From Bacteroidota bacterium (GTDB taxonomy: Bacteria > Bacteroidota > Bacteroidia > UBA4408): 64,000 nucleotides of DNA. The translations under genes were made by a program, and so were the position numbers. The notes under the pieces are model-generated. The model was not told where the DNA came from, searched no databases, and worked only from the letters and a program-made list of their open reading frames with translations. This document shows, piece by piece, positions 27,094 through 35,943 of this stretch; positions within the stretch are counted from its first letter, which is position 1, and every line of letters starts with the position of its first letter. The stretch spans positions 1 through 64,000 of the forward strand of contig JADKHO010000001.1 in assembly GCA_016721765.1 (NCBI GenBank), read 5' to 3'.

Positions 27094-28818
27094 ATGGAGC
27101 TTACGCAAACCGCACAGCCGGTGAAGCATAAAAGAGCATTTCTTAAGGAAACAATATCCCTAACAACTTGGGCGGATATTGAACCCTATTTTAAAGATTT
27201 GGCCGAGCGTAACATTGCGTCAAGCGCTGAACTCGAAAAATGGATGCGCGACCGGAGTGAATTGGAAGCATACGTGAGTGAAGATTTAGGGTGGAGATAC
27301 ATTAAAATGACGTGTTCAACGGATGATAAATCTTTGCTTGACAGGTACCAGTATTTTGTTTCAGAAATTGAACCACAAATTGCTCCTTATTCCAATGCGC
27401 TCAACAAAAAATTAATTGCCTCTCCCTTTCTAGAACAACTAAATCAAGACAAATACCGCATATACATTCGTGCAGTGAAAAAGAGTCTTGAAATTTTTAG
27501 AGAAGAGAATATTCCCTTATTTAGTCAATTGCAAAATGAACAGCAAAAATATGCTGCCATTACAGGGGCTATGACCATTGAATGGGAAGGCAAAGAAATT
27601 ACTCTGCAACAAGCATCTTTGCTATTAAAAGAACTGGATCGTGAAAAACGTGAAAAAGCTTATCGGTTAATTGTAGCGCGCAGAGCAAAAGATACTGACG
27701 CACTCAATGCCTTGTTTGACGTGCTGTTGAAATTAAGACATCAGGTAGCACTCAACGCTGGGTATGCCAATTTTAGAGACTACATGTTCGACGCCATGGG
27801 GCGATTTGATTACACCGCTCAAGATTGCTTCCGCTTTCATGACTCTATTAAAAACAGCCTTTTAGCGCTGGAAGAACGCATAGATGAGGAGCGAAAACAA
27901 GCGCTGCAGCTAAGTGATTTAAGGCCATGGGATATGGAGGTAGATACTTCCGGAAAACCTGCATTAAAACCTTACAACGATGCGCACGATTTAGTGCATA
28001 AAACCATTGCCAGTTTTACAAAGCTCAATCCCTATTTTGGTGCCTGTATAGAAGTGATGCAAGAAATGGGATACCTGGATTTGGATTCCCGCAAAGGCAA
28101 AGCTCCAGGAGGATACAATTACCCGCTATATGAAGTAGGTGTTCCGTTTATATTTATGAATTCAGTAGGTACGCATCGTGATATGGTTACCATGCTGCAC
28201 GAAGGCGGACATGCCTTGCATAATTTTTTAACGCATAATTTAGAATTAACCGATTTTAAAAGTACCCCCTCAGAAGTTGCAGAGCTTGCCTCCATGACTA
28301 TGGAATTAATTTCGATGGAGCATTGGAATTTATTTTTTACGGATGAGGAGGAGCTTAAACGTGCTAAGCGAGAGCAATTAGAGCAGGTGCTTTCTACACT
28401 TGCATGGGTTGCAACCATTGATAAATTTCAGCATTGGTTGTATGAAAACCCCAATCATACACAAGCCGAACGCACTGCAACTTGGCTGGCTATTGCAACA
28501 GAATTTGGAAGTAAAATAATTGATTGGACCGGACTTGAATCGGTAAAAGCAAGTATGTGGCTAAAACAATTACATATTTTTGAAGTACCGTTTTATTACA
28601 TCGAATACGGGATGGCACAACTCGGGGCAATTGCCATTTGGCGTAATTTTAAAAAAGATGCCAACAAGGCTGTTAGTGAATATACCGCAGCATTAAAACT
28701 TGGATACACAAAATCAATCGGTGAGATTTATGAAACAGCCGGAATACGCTTTGATTTTTCAGAAAATTATGTGCGCGAATTGGCACAATTTGTAAAATCA
28801 GAATTGGATAAATTGTAA
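27094..28818 (+). CDS. pepF: M3 family oligoendopeptidase
   Basis: The 574-residue protein has the length of M3B oligoendopeptidases. The zinc site is MLHEGGHALHNF (HEGGH at about 369-373), with the third ligand Glu in SEVAELASMTMELISMEHW, some 25 residues later. The late motif PFYYIEYGMAQLGAIAIW contains the conserved Tyr pair that binds substrate. There is no signal peptide, so it works in the cytoplasm and trims short peptides. It follows DUF5606 by 19 bp and precedes a DinB-like gene by 23 bp, suggesting one transcript 26520-29752. The symbol pepF is by family resemblance. Confidence 0.9.
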   Translation: MELTQTAQPVKHKRAFLKETISLTTWADIEPYFKDLAERNIASSAELEKWMRDRSELEAYVSEDLGWRYIKMTCSTDDKSLLDRYQYFVSEIEPQIAPYSNALNKKLIASPFLEQLNQDKYRIYIRAVKKSLEIFREENIPLFSQLQNEQQKYAAITGAMTIEWEGKEITLQQASLLLKELDREKREKAYRLIVARRAKDTDALNALFDVLLKLRHQVALNAGYANFRDYMFDAMGRFDYTAQDCFRFHDSIKNSLLALEERIDEERKQALQLSDLRPWDMEVDTSGKPALKPYNDAHDLVHKTIASFTKLNPYFGACIEVMQEMGYLDLDSRKGKAPGGYNYPLYEVGVPFIFMNSVGTHRDMVTMLHEGGHALHNFLTHNLELTDFKSTPSEVAELASMTMELISMEHWNLFFTDEEELKRAKREQLEQVLSTLAWVATIDKFQHWLYENPNHTQAERTATWLAIATEFGSKIIDWTGLESVKASMWLKQLHIFEVPFYYIEYGMAQLGAIAIWRNFKKDANKAVSEYTAALKLGYTKSIGEIYETAGIRFDFSENYVRELAQFVKSELDKL

Positions 28819-28841
28819 GTCAAATTAAGCAATTCATTGAA

Positions 28842-29354
28842 ATGAGAAGACCTGAACCCAACGAATATGCTCCTTACTATCAGCGCTACATTGACTTAGT
28901 AAAGGGCGATAATCCCATTAAAGCACTCGAAAATCAGATTATTGCCATGCAGGCATTTTTATCGGAAATACCTGAGGATAAAGAAAACTACAGGTATGCT
29001 GAGGGTAAATGGTCGATTAAAGAAATTATTGGTCATTTAATTGACACCGAACGTATTTTTGGATACCGTGCGCTGAGCTTTGCCCGTAAAGAAAAAACTC
29101 CTTTACCCGGTTTTGAAGAAAACGATTATGTGGCTGCCGCCAATTTCGAAAAACGCTCCTTTTACAATTTAGTGCACGAATACAATTTAGTGCGTGAATC
29201 GCACTTGGCACTCTTTAAAAGTTTTGACGAACAAGCCCTTTCGCAAGTAGGTAATGCCAATGGAAATGACATGTCGGTAAGAGCAATTATATTTACAATT
29301 GCCGGCCATGAGCTGCATCACTTACAGGTGATTCGCGAGCGGTATTTGAAATAA
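28842..29354 (+). CDS. DinB family (YfiT-like) protein
   Basis: The 170-residue protein is a DinB-type four-helix bundle. The metal-binding pattern is visible: SIKEIIGHLIDTERIFGYRA (His near 67) and a C-terminal IAGHELHHLQVIRERY with the HxxxH-type pair. The N-terminal MRRPEPNEYAPYYQRYIDLV is typical for the Bacteroidota branch. Members are putative metal-dependent enzymes, some being thiol-dependent S-transferases (bacillithiol, mycothiol); the substrate here is unknown. It ends 5 bp before the next gene on the same strand. Confidence 0.85.
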   Translation: MRRPEPNEYAPYYQRYIDLVKGDNPIKALENQIIAMQAFLSEIPEDKENYRYAEGKWSIKEIIGHLIDTERIFGYRALSFARKEKTPLPGFEENDYVAAANFEKRSFYNLVHEYNLVRESHLALFKSFDEQALSQVGNANGNDMSVRAIIFTIAGHELHHLQVIRERYLK

Positions 29355-29359
29355 GAGTT

Positions 29360-29752
29360 GTGAGCGAAAACACCTATATTCCCGGCGTTTGCAACATCGG
29401 CCCGGCTGAAATTAATAGACGAAAATCCAAGTTAAAATTAGCGCTAGTCTTACTCCTCTTTAGTACGCTACTATTTTTTATTCTTCCCTTTCCCGTTGTA
29501 ACATTTTCAATTGTTGCATGTATTGCAACTTATACCTTTATACTGATATTTCAATTGCGTCAAAAATTCTGTATCGTTTTTGGATGGAAAAGTATCTATA
29601 ACTTTAACGCTGTAAAATCGCGTAAAACAAAGGTTGATGATGAAACTTGGCGTGCGCTCGACAGAAAACAAACCCTTAAAATTGTACTTTATTCCTTCCT
29701 AAGCACAGGCCTTTTTTTAGCATTGATTTTTCTGCTAAAAAAAACTATTTGA
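29360..29752 (+). CDS. Membrane protein of unknown function
   Basis: The 130-residue protein starts with GTG at 29360, preceded by AAGAG at a fitting distance from the DinB stop. The N-terminus SENTYIPGVCNIGPAEINRR is followed by three predicted membrane helices (LALVLLLFSTLLFFILPF; FSIVACIATYTFILIFQL; IVLYSFLSTGLFLALIFLL) with a basic loop (NAVKSRKTKVDDETWRALDR) between the second and third. The GVCNIGP..I motif recurs in small Bacteroidota membrane proteins as I remember it. No function can be assigned. It is the last gene of the likely DUF5606-pepF-dinB transcript. Confidence 0.7.
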   Translation: MSENTYIPGVCNIGPAEINRRKSKLKLALVLLLFSTLLFFILPFPVVTFSIVACIATYTFILIFQLRQKFCIVFGWKSIYNFNAVKSRKTKVDDETWRALDRKQTLKIVLYSFLSTGLFLALIFLLKKTI

Positions 29753-29802
29753 TGCATAAAAAGTATAACTTTACTTCAAGTTAAACCTATAAAAAAGAGC
29801 CT

Positions 29803-31227
29803 ATGAGCGCAGAATCAAACAGCGGAAGTAACTTCTACAACGATGTACTTTCATATTTCGACAAAGCAGCAGCCTTCACCAATTTTGAACCGGGCTTGTT
29901 GCATCAGATTAAAGTATGCAATAGCGTTTACAAATTTTACTTCCCTTATGAAGTAGATGGTAAAGTGCAGGTAATGGAAGGAATTAGAGTGCAACACAGT
30001 CATCACAAAACGCCCACAAAAGGCGGTATCCGTTACAGCGATTTTGTGGATGAAGATGAAGTAAAAGCATTGGCCACACTAATGACTTTTAAATGTGCTG
30101 TAACCGACATTCCTTTTGGTGGAGCCAAAGGAGGCATAAAAGTAAATCCTTCAAAAGTTAGTTTAAAACAACTCGAGCGCATCACGCGACGCTACACCAC
30201 CGAATTGATAAAGAAAAATATGATAGGCCCTTCTGTAGATGTTCCAGCACCGGATTATGGAAGCGGTCCGCGTGAAATGGCCTGGATTGCCGATACTTAT
30301 TCCACTTTTAAATACGACGATTTGAATGCTTTGGGTTGTGTAACCGGAAAGCCACTTGGACAGGGAGGAATAAATGGTAGAACAGAAGCAACCGGACAAG
30401 GTGTTTATTTTGGAACCCGCGAAGCACTCAATAATGCCGAAGATATGAAGGAATTAGGGCTAACACCGGGTATTGCAGGAAAGAGAATAATTGTACAGGG
30501 TTTAGGAAATGTAGGTTACTATTCAGCTAAGTTTTGTGGCGAAGGTGGTGGAATCATTGTTGGGATTGCAGAACGAGAAGGTGGAATTTATGATCCGAAT
30601 GGATTAGATGTAGAAGAAGTATTTCAACATAGAAAAGCGAGTGGCTCCATCTTAAATTTTAAAAAAGCAAAAAACGTGGAGAACTCCATGGACTTGCTTG
30701 AAATGGATTGCGACATTTTGATTCCGGCTGCACTTGAAAATCAAATTACAAAAGAAAATGCAACACGCATTAAAGCAAAAATTATTGCGGAAGGTGCAAA
30801 TGGTCCTGTAACAAAAGATGCCGAAGACATTTTAAATAAAAGAAATGTGCTCATCATTCCCGATTTATTTTTGAATGCGGGAGGTGTAACCGTATCTTAT
30901 TTTGAATGGTTGAGAAATCTTTCGCATGTGCGCTTTGGCCGCATGGAGAAACGCTTTCAGGAAACTACCAACATGCAATTAATTAAAGTGGTTGAAGATA
31001 TCACGGGCAAATCATTAGATACAAAGCAAAAACAAATTTTGTTTCATGGTGCCGATGAAATTGATTTGGTGCGCTCGGGTTTAGAAGAAACCATGATTCA
31101 TGCCTACAATGAAATTAGAAACATTAAAAAGCAAAATCCAAAAATTTCTGATTTAAGAACTGCGGCTTTTGTAAGTGGAATTAATAAACTTGGTGTGGCT
31201 TACCAATCACTGGGTATCTTTCCGTGA
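29803..31227 (+). CDS. gdhA: Glu/Leu/Phe/Val dehydrogenase (glutamate dehydrogenase type)
   Basis: The 474-residue protein has both family domains. Substrate-binding: MTFKCAVTDIPFGGAKGGIK with the substrate and catalytic lysines, and VDVPAPDYGSGPREMAWIAD with the catalytic Asp. NAD(P)-binding: RIIVQGLGNVGYYSAKF, the GxGNVG dinucleotide loop, then VGIAEREGGIYD. It interconverts glutamate and 2-oxoglutarate plus ammonia, as inferred from closer resemblance to GDH than to leucine dehydrogenase. A second, more divergent paralogue lies at 44221-45447. Its last 21 bases overlap the end of the convergent NAD(P)HX repair gene. Confidence 0.9.
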   Translation: MSAESNSGSNFYNDVLSYFDKAAAFTNFEPGLLHQIKVCNSVYKFYFPYEVDGKVQVMEGIRVQHSHHKTPTKGGIRYSDFVDEDEVKALATLMTFKCAVTDIPFGGAKGGIKVNPSKVSLKQLERITRRYTTELIKKNMIGPSVDVPAPDYGSGPREMAWIADTYSTFKYDDLNALGCVTGKPLGQGGINGRTEATGQGVYFGTREALNNAEDMKELGLTPGIAGKRIIVQGLGNVGYYSAKFCGEGGGIIVGIAEREGGIYDPNGLDVEEVFQHRKASGSILNFKKAKNVENSMDLLEMDCDILIPAALENQITKENATRIKAKIIAEGANGPVTKDAEDILNKRNVLIIPDLFLNAGGVTVSYFEWLRNLSHVRFGRMEKRFQETTNMQLIKVVEDITGKSLDTKQKQILFHGADEIDLVRSGLEETMIHAYNEIRNIKKQNPKISDLRTAAFVSGINKLGVAYQSLGIFP

Positions 31228-32724
31228 AAGCAGTTTAAACGTTTCGGGCAAACTCCCAATTATATCACCGGCAATCATTGCCGTTTCGGAAAAAAGGCTG
31301 GCGGCTATGTCGCCAGCTTTTCCATGTATATACACTCCCAAGATGCAAGCTTCTTTTATCGAATAACCTTGCGCCAATAAACTTGTAAGTATGCCGGTAA
31401 GAACATCTCCACTTCCCCCCTTAGCCATGCCGGCATTACCCGTTGAATTAAAATAACATTTTCCATCTGGGCAAACAATGCAGCTGTATTTTCCTTTTAT
31501 AATTAGATGTGTTGAATATTTTATGGCAAAAGATTTAGCAAGTTCCAAGCGATGAAAATCATTATCAGCCTTTCCCACCAATCGTTCCAACTCTTTAAGG
31601 TGAGGTGTAAAAACAGTATGCTTTGAAAGAAATCCTAACCAGGTTTTATTCTCTGCCAAAATAGTTATGGCATCAGCATCAAAAACAATAGTTGCAGCAT
31701 AATTTTGAATTAAGTACTTAACACGTTTTGCAGCTTGATCACACAAACCAATTCCTGGACCAATACCAATGGAAGAAAACTTTGAGAGTGCCGTTGGTTT
31801 ATCAAAATCTTCACCTGAAAACAGCATCGCTTCGGGCAAACTTGCTTGAAGTACATTTTTTGCTTCCACAGGAATTAAGGCACTCACTAATCCTGCCCCA
31901 CATCTCAAACAAGCATGTGTACTTAGCACCGCAGCCCCCACCTTACCTTCTGCGCCCGCTACTATAAGTGCATGCCCATAATTACCTTTGTGTGAAAATG
32001 CGCTTCGTTTGCGCAGCAGTTGCTCACAATCTATTTGCTCTGTATAAAAATATGAGCTAGGCGCTTTTTCAATAAAAGAAGCATCCAAGCCTATATCCAA
32101 CACTATCATTTGCCCCACCGCAGCGCCACTTTGCGGGAACAGAAAGGCTAATTTAGGAAATTGAAAAGTTAAAGTATAGTCGGCTCGAACGCAAAGGGTT
32201 TGAGTACTTGCTTCATTTAAATCAGCAAACATTCCGCTTGGAATATCAATAGATACAACATTTGCGCGAGATGTGTTAATCCATTCTATCACCGCCAAAT
32301 TAGTACCTTCAATTGCTTTTGTTAATCCGGTGCCGAAAATAGCATCCAAAATAATTGTATTCTTTTTGAGCGGATTAAGTTTTGAAATTTCAGTAAATTC
32401 TAAAAGTGTAGCTGAATACCTTGCTGCCATTAGGTCATAATTTTTACGGCAATCAACACTTAATTCGTTTGGGGGTGCAAGTAACACAACCTTTACTTGA
32501 TAGTTATTCTCACGCAGCATACGCGCAATTGCAAGCCCATCGCCACCATTGTTTCCTTTACCACAAAACACAAGAAATTCGAACTGAGTAGAAAATTTTT
32601 GCTTCAGCCAATCATAGCATTTTTGGGCTGCACGTTCCATTAGTTCGACAGATGAAATTGGCTCATTCTCAATCGTGCATGCATCTGCTTCTCGAATTTG
32701 TGTAGCAGAAAGTATTTTTAGCAT
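31207..32724 (-). CDS. nnr: Bifunctional NAD(P)HX epimerase/dehydratase
   Basis: The 505-residue protein is the usual fusion. The N-terminal epimerase (YjeF_N) has EPISSVELMERAA and CGKGNNGGDGLAIARML, then IDIPSGM. The C-terminal ADP/ATP-dependent (S)-NAD(P)HX dehydratase has KGNYGHALIVAGAEGKVGAA, VFTPHLKELERLVG and the signature GNAGMAKGGSGDVLTGI near the end. It repairs hydrated NADH and NADPH in the cytoplasm. Full length, no damage seen. It converges on and overlaps the glutamate dehydrogenase gene by 21 bp; given the redox cofactor link this is suggestive but may be chance. Confidence 0.93.
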   Translation of the reverse strand: MLKILSATQIREADACTIENEPISSVELMERAAQKCYDWLKQKFSTQFEFLVFCGKGNNGGDGLAIARMLRENNYQVKVVLLAPPNELSVDCRKNYDLMAARYSATLLEFTEISKLNPLKKNTIILDAIFGTGLTKAIEGTNLAVIEWINTSRANVVSIDIPSGMFADLNEASTQTLCVRADYTLTFQFPKLAFLFPQSGAAVGQMIVLDIGLDASFIEKAPSSYFYTEQIDCEQLLRKRSAFSHKGNYGHALIVAGAEGKVGAAVLSTHACLRCGAGLVSALIPVEAKNVLQASLPEAMLFSGEDFDKPTALSKFSSIGIGPGIGLCDQAAKRVKYLIQNYAATIVFDADAITILAENKTWLGFLSKHTVFTPHLKELERLVGKADNDFHRLELAKSFAIKYSTHLIIKGKYSCIVCPDGKCYFNSTGNAGMAKGGSGDVLTGILTSLLAQGYSIKEACILGVYIHGKAGDIAASLFSETAMIAGDIIGSLPETFKLLSRKDTQ

Positions 32725-32815
32725 GAGATAAAATTGTTTACTTCCAAAGATAGCAATGCATTTTCATTGATTAAAAATTATTTTAAATTTACAGCTAAAA
32801 CATTGAATTTATTTC

Positions 32816-34828
32816 ATGAAGTGGGCATTCTTCCTCCTCTTAATAGTGGTCAAAATTGGATTTGCTCAAAACACGAATGAATTTCACAGAAGCTATATAG
32901 ATAGCTTACCAAAGAAATTTTATTTGGACCACGTACCCTTAAGGGAACATATTTTTTCACAATTTCCTGAAGAGCTCAAGTTTAGTAAGAAGGCCGATAA
33001 TTGTTTTAAGTTTGCGAATGAGCATGCTATCGATATATCCTATTTTCTGGCAAGCGGTCAAATTTATACCGATTGGAATAATTTTGAAAACTACTTGAAT
33101 TCCATTCTTGAAAAGATTTTGCCAGCAGAGCTTAAAGGGAAAAATATGCTTCATGTTTATATTAGTAAAGCCGGAGATTTTAATTCCTATTCTAGTCCAA
33201 CAGGTGTAATTTTCTTTAATGTGGGCACAATGCCATTTCTAAGAAATGAAGCAGGAATTGCGGGAATTTTGGCACATGAAGTTGCCCATTATTATTTAAA
33301 ACATTCAATAAATTATTATTTAAATTTTTTGAATCATAAATATGACGGATGGTTTTTCCAAGACAGGAACGCATTTAGCAAAAACAGTATAGAAAGTGAA
33401 TTAGCAGCCGATTCGATTGGTATGGTATGGATGAGCGATGCCGGTTATTCAGTGGAAGGACTATTACACGTAAATGATATCCTTTCTCGTCTCGAAAAAA
33501 ACTACCTAAAAAATTCTCCTGTAGAAATAAAAATTAGTGAAACCACTCATCCGAGCAGTGAAAAAAGAAAAGAAATAATTACCCATTTCATTCAAAATAA
33601 TAGCAACAAATTAGGAAGTAATTTTATCTTAAATGATTCTCTTTTTCAACAATTTAAAAATGAAAGCAAACTAGAAGTGTTGGATGATTATTTATCCCAA
33701 AATAATTTTGCTTCCTGCATTCAAAATGCATTCATCTATCATATTTTTGATCCCGAAAATGGCAGCTATTATTATTACCTTTTAGAGGGGATTAGGCGGT
33801 ATTGTTATTTCGATAAAAAAAAATGGAATCAAAATTTCATCACAGATTGTTACTATGACACAATTTTTGAAAAGGGAAAAACAACTAAAATTCATATAGC
33901 TGCTTCTTTATTTGATAATTTTGATATAGATATTTTACCAATTGACCCGAATGATGGTATGAAAATTAAAGCAAAATACTATTGGCGAGAATCACCAGCA
34001 TTTACAACCTATAACGAAGCATTTACTCATTTTTACAATTTAAGTTTAAAAGGTAACAATCCGGAGTGTATTTTATCTAATGCGCTGAGTTACGCGAATG
34101 ATACATCCAAGCGCAATGTCTTGCTGGACAAATATCTTTCCTTCAGTACTATAAACCATCGAACCTTCGCTACTGCAATGCGTAAAGATTCACTTTATAC
34201 CTCCTTGCGACAGATGAATTTGCATGTTATAAGCAGTTTTTCGGTGGGTGCCCTGCAAGGAACAAACCGAATAAATTTAGGGAATGTTTCCAATGATAAA
34301 TCGGGAATTATTTATAGGACTATTCGGAATTCATTCCGAATTGATTCAATTAATAATACAATGATTTTGGACGATTTAAAAAGTAATAACTTGAATGAAT
34401 TTCGAAACTTAAAAAGAATGGAATTATTTTCAAGGAGTTACAAACTTTTCATTAATAGTGACATTGATATAATACTCGTAGATCCTACCTTTTGGGAACT
34501 TTTTAAAAAGTATGATGTCACTACTATTAATTTCAATTTCTATAGATACACCACTGCTTTGCCAAAAGAAAATACACTTGAAGGAATTCAAAAAATTGTG
34601 AATTGTAATCACAGTTACATGTGGTACGACTCAAAATATATGAAGTATCTGAGTGTTTTAGTGTCTAGCATTACTCTTGAAAATATGCACATGAAGCAAG
34701 CCATTTCCGTAAGTGAGGAAGCTAAAATTGACATTAAGGAATCAACCGAACAACAATTAGTAAAATTATTGAACACAAAAAAAGGAATGCACCTTCATAG
34801 TCTTCGAAAAAGCAACCTGTTCTGGTAA
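32816..34828 (+). CDS. Secreted or periplasmic M48 family metalloprotease
   Basis: The 670-residue protein has a signal peptide (WAFFLLLIVVKIGFAQ). The M48 zinc motif is LAHEVAHYYLKHS, with HEVAH at about 154-158, and the third ligand Glu probably in ESELAADSIGMVWM. The peptidase domain resembles the BepA/LoiP type, without the membrane helices of HtpX. The C-terminal 400 residues (from about 260) are unrecognised. No T9SS sorting domain is present, so a periplasmic location is likely. M48 proteins of this kind often degrade misfolded envelope proteins. It is transcribed alone; the neighbouring TPR gene converges on it. Confidence 0.82.
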   Translation: MKWAFFLLLIVVKIGFAQNTNEFHRSYIDSLPKKFYLDHVPLREHIFSQFPEELKFSKKADNCFKFANEHAIDISYFLASGQIYTDWNNFENYLNSILEKILPAELKGKNMLHVYISKAGDFNSYSSPTGVIFFNVGTMPFLRNEAGIAGILAHEVAHYYLKHSINYYLNFLNHKYDGWFFQDRNAFSKNSIESELAADSIGMVWMSDAGYSVEGLLHVNDILSRLEKNYLKNSPVEIKISETTHPSSEKRKEIITHFIQNNSNKLGSNFILNDSLFQQFKNESKLEVLDDYLSQNNFASCIQNAFIYHIFDPENGSYYYYLLEGIRRYCYFDKKKWNQNFITDCYYDTIFEKGKTTKIHIAASLFDNFDIDILPIDPNDGMKIKAKYYWRESPAFTTYNEAFTHFYNLSLKGNNPECILSNALSYANDTSKRNVLLDKYLSFSTINHRTFATAMRKDSLYTSLRQMNLHVISSFSVGALQGTNRINLGNVSNDKSGIIYRTIRNSFRIDSINNTMILDDLKSNNLNEFRNLKRMELFSRSYKLFINSDIDIILVDPTFWELFKKYDVTTINFNFYRYTTALPKENTLEGIQKIVNCNHSYMWYDSKYMKYLSVLVSSITLENMHMKQAISVSEEAKIDIKESTEQQLVKLLNTKKGMHLHSLRKSNLFW

Positions 34829-34837
34829 ATAAATAGT

Positions 34838-35818
34838 TTAATTGCAATTCTTCACAATCAATTCCTGTGCGTCGGTATTCCCTAATTCAACCGCCTTTTT
34901 TAAATCCGCACAAGCATCCTTTTTTAACCCCAATTTAAGATAGGATTTTCCTCTGGTGAGATAAGCGTATTTAATTTCGTTATCCAATTTAATAACCGTA
35001 TTGCAATCAATAATGGCATTGGCGTAATCGTGGTTAATGTATTTTAATTCGGCTCGTAAATCAAGCGCCTGACTGTTTTTCGAATCAGCTTCTATGGCTT
35101 TATTAATGTTTTTCATTGCCTTGTTTGCTTCCTTCAATTCTAAAAAATTTCGACTCATTTGTACGTAGGATGCACTGTTCTCAGGATCCATATCAACCGC
35201 TTTTTTTAAGGTTTCGTTAGCGGCCACAAAGTCCTTTAATTCGCTTTGTGCAAGTCCTTTTACATAATAACCATCCGGCTTGGCTGCTTGCACTTGAATG
35301 TATTTATCCGCCTCAGTCGTAGAAGCTGCAAAATCGCCCGAATAAAACAAACATTCACTTAAACTCAAACGATCCTTTTCATCGTTACCATATTCACAAG
35401 CTTTCCGAAAATCATCAATGGCTGCCGGTAAATTTTCAAGCACCATATAATTTCTTCCCCGCAAGGAATACAATGCGCCATTTTTAGTATTTACATTTAT
35501 TAATGGAGTTAATATTTCAATAGAATTTTCATAGTCTCCATCTGCAAATTTGCAATAGGCAAGGCCATACACCGCAAGCACATTATGTTTATCGATAAGG
35601 AGAATTGAATCAAAAATTTCTTGCGCCGTTTTGGAATGGTAATTCTTAATGGCAATAAACGCTCGGTTTGCACTTTCTGCAATTTGTGGTGTAGAAAGTC
35701 CTTCGTAATTTATACTTGACGGTTCATACACAATATCTTCAAAAACCTCATACGCAAAGGATCTACCTACCAGCAGAGTGAAGAGGAACTGTAAGATGTA
35801 TTTCTTGGTGGTCAACAT
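34838..35818 (-). CDS. Tetratricopeptide repeat protein, exported
   Basis: The 326-residue protein has a signal peptide (KYILQFLFTLLVGRSFAYE). Seven to eight TPR units fill about 45-320, seen as repeated helical pairs with the A..A...Y.....F/Y.A pattern (for example LAAIDDFRKACEYGNDEKD, ANETLKKAVDMDPENSASYV, NKAMKNINKAIEADSKNSQA). TPRs mediate protein-protein contacts; no other domain is present. The end converges on the M48 protease gene (9 bp apart). It stands alone on its strand, separated from the upstream M43 protease gene by a terminator. Confidence 0.85.
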   Translation of the reverse strand: MLTTKKYILQFLFTLLVGRSFAYEVFEDIVYEPSSINYEGLSTPQIAESANRAFIAIKNYHSKTAQEIFDSILLIDKHNVLAVYGLAYCKFADGDYENSIEILTPLINVNTKNGALYSLRGRNYMVLENLPAAIDDFRKACEYGNDEKDRLSLSECLFYSGDFAASTTEADKYIQVQAAKPDGYYVKGLAQSELKDFVAANETLKKAVDMDPENSASYVQMSRNFLELKEANKAMKNINKAIEADSKNSQALDLRAELKYINHDYANAIIDCNTVIKLDNEIKYAYLTRGKSYLKLGLKKDACADLKKAVELGNTDAQELIVKNCN

Positions 35819-35869
35819 TTTAGTGTGATTAAATACAGTGCTAAACTTACAAAAAAGCGGTAAAAAACA

Positions 35870-35931
35870 AGCAAAAAATAGCCTGAAAATAAGCTGCGTT
35901 ACTTTCGTACTAGCAGTATTTTCAGGCTATT
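35870..35931 (-). terminator. Intrinsic terminator of the M43 protease gene
   Basis: Perfect 15-base arms AATAGCCTGAAAATA (35877-35891) and its complement (35917-35931), with a 25-base loop. On the minus strand it is followed by TTTTTTG. It begins 12 bp after the protease stop codon. Confidence 0.85.
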
Positions 35932-35943
35932 CAATAAAAAAGC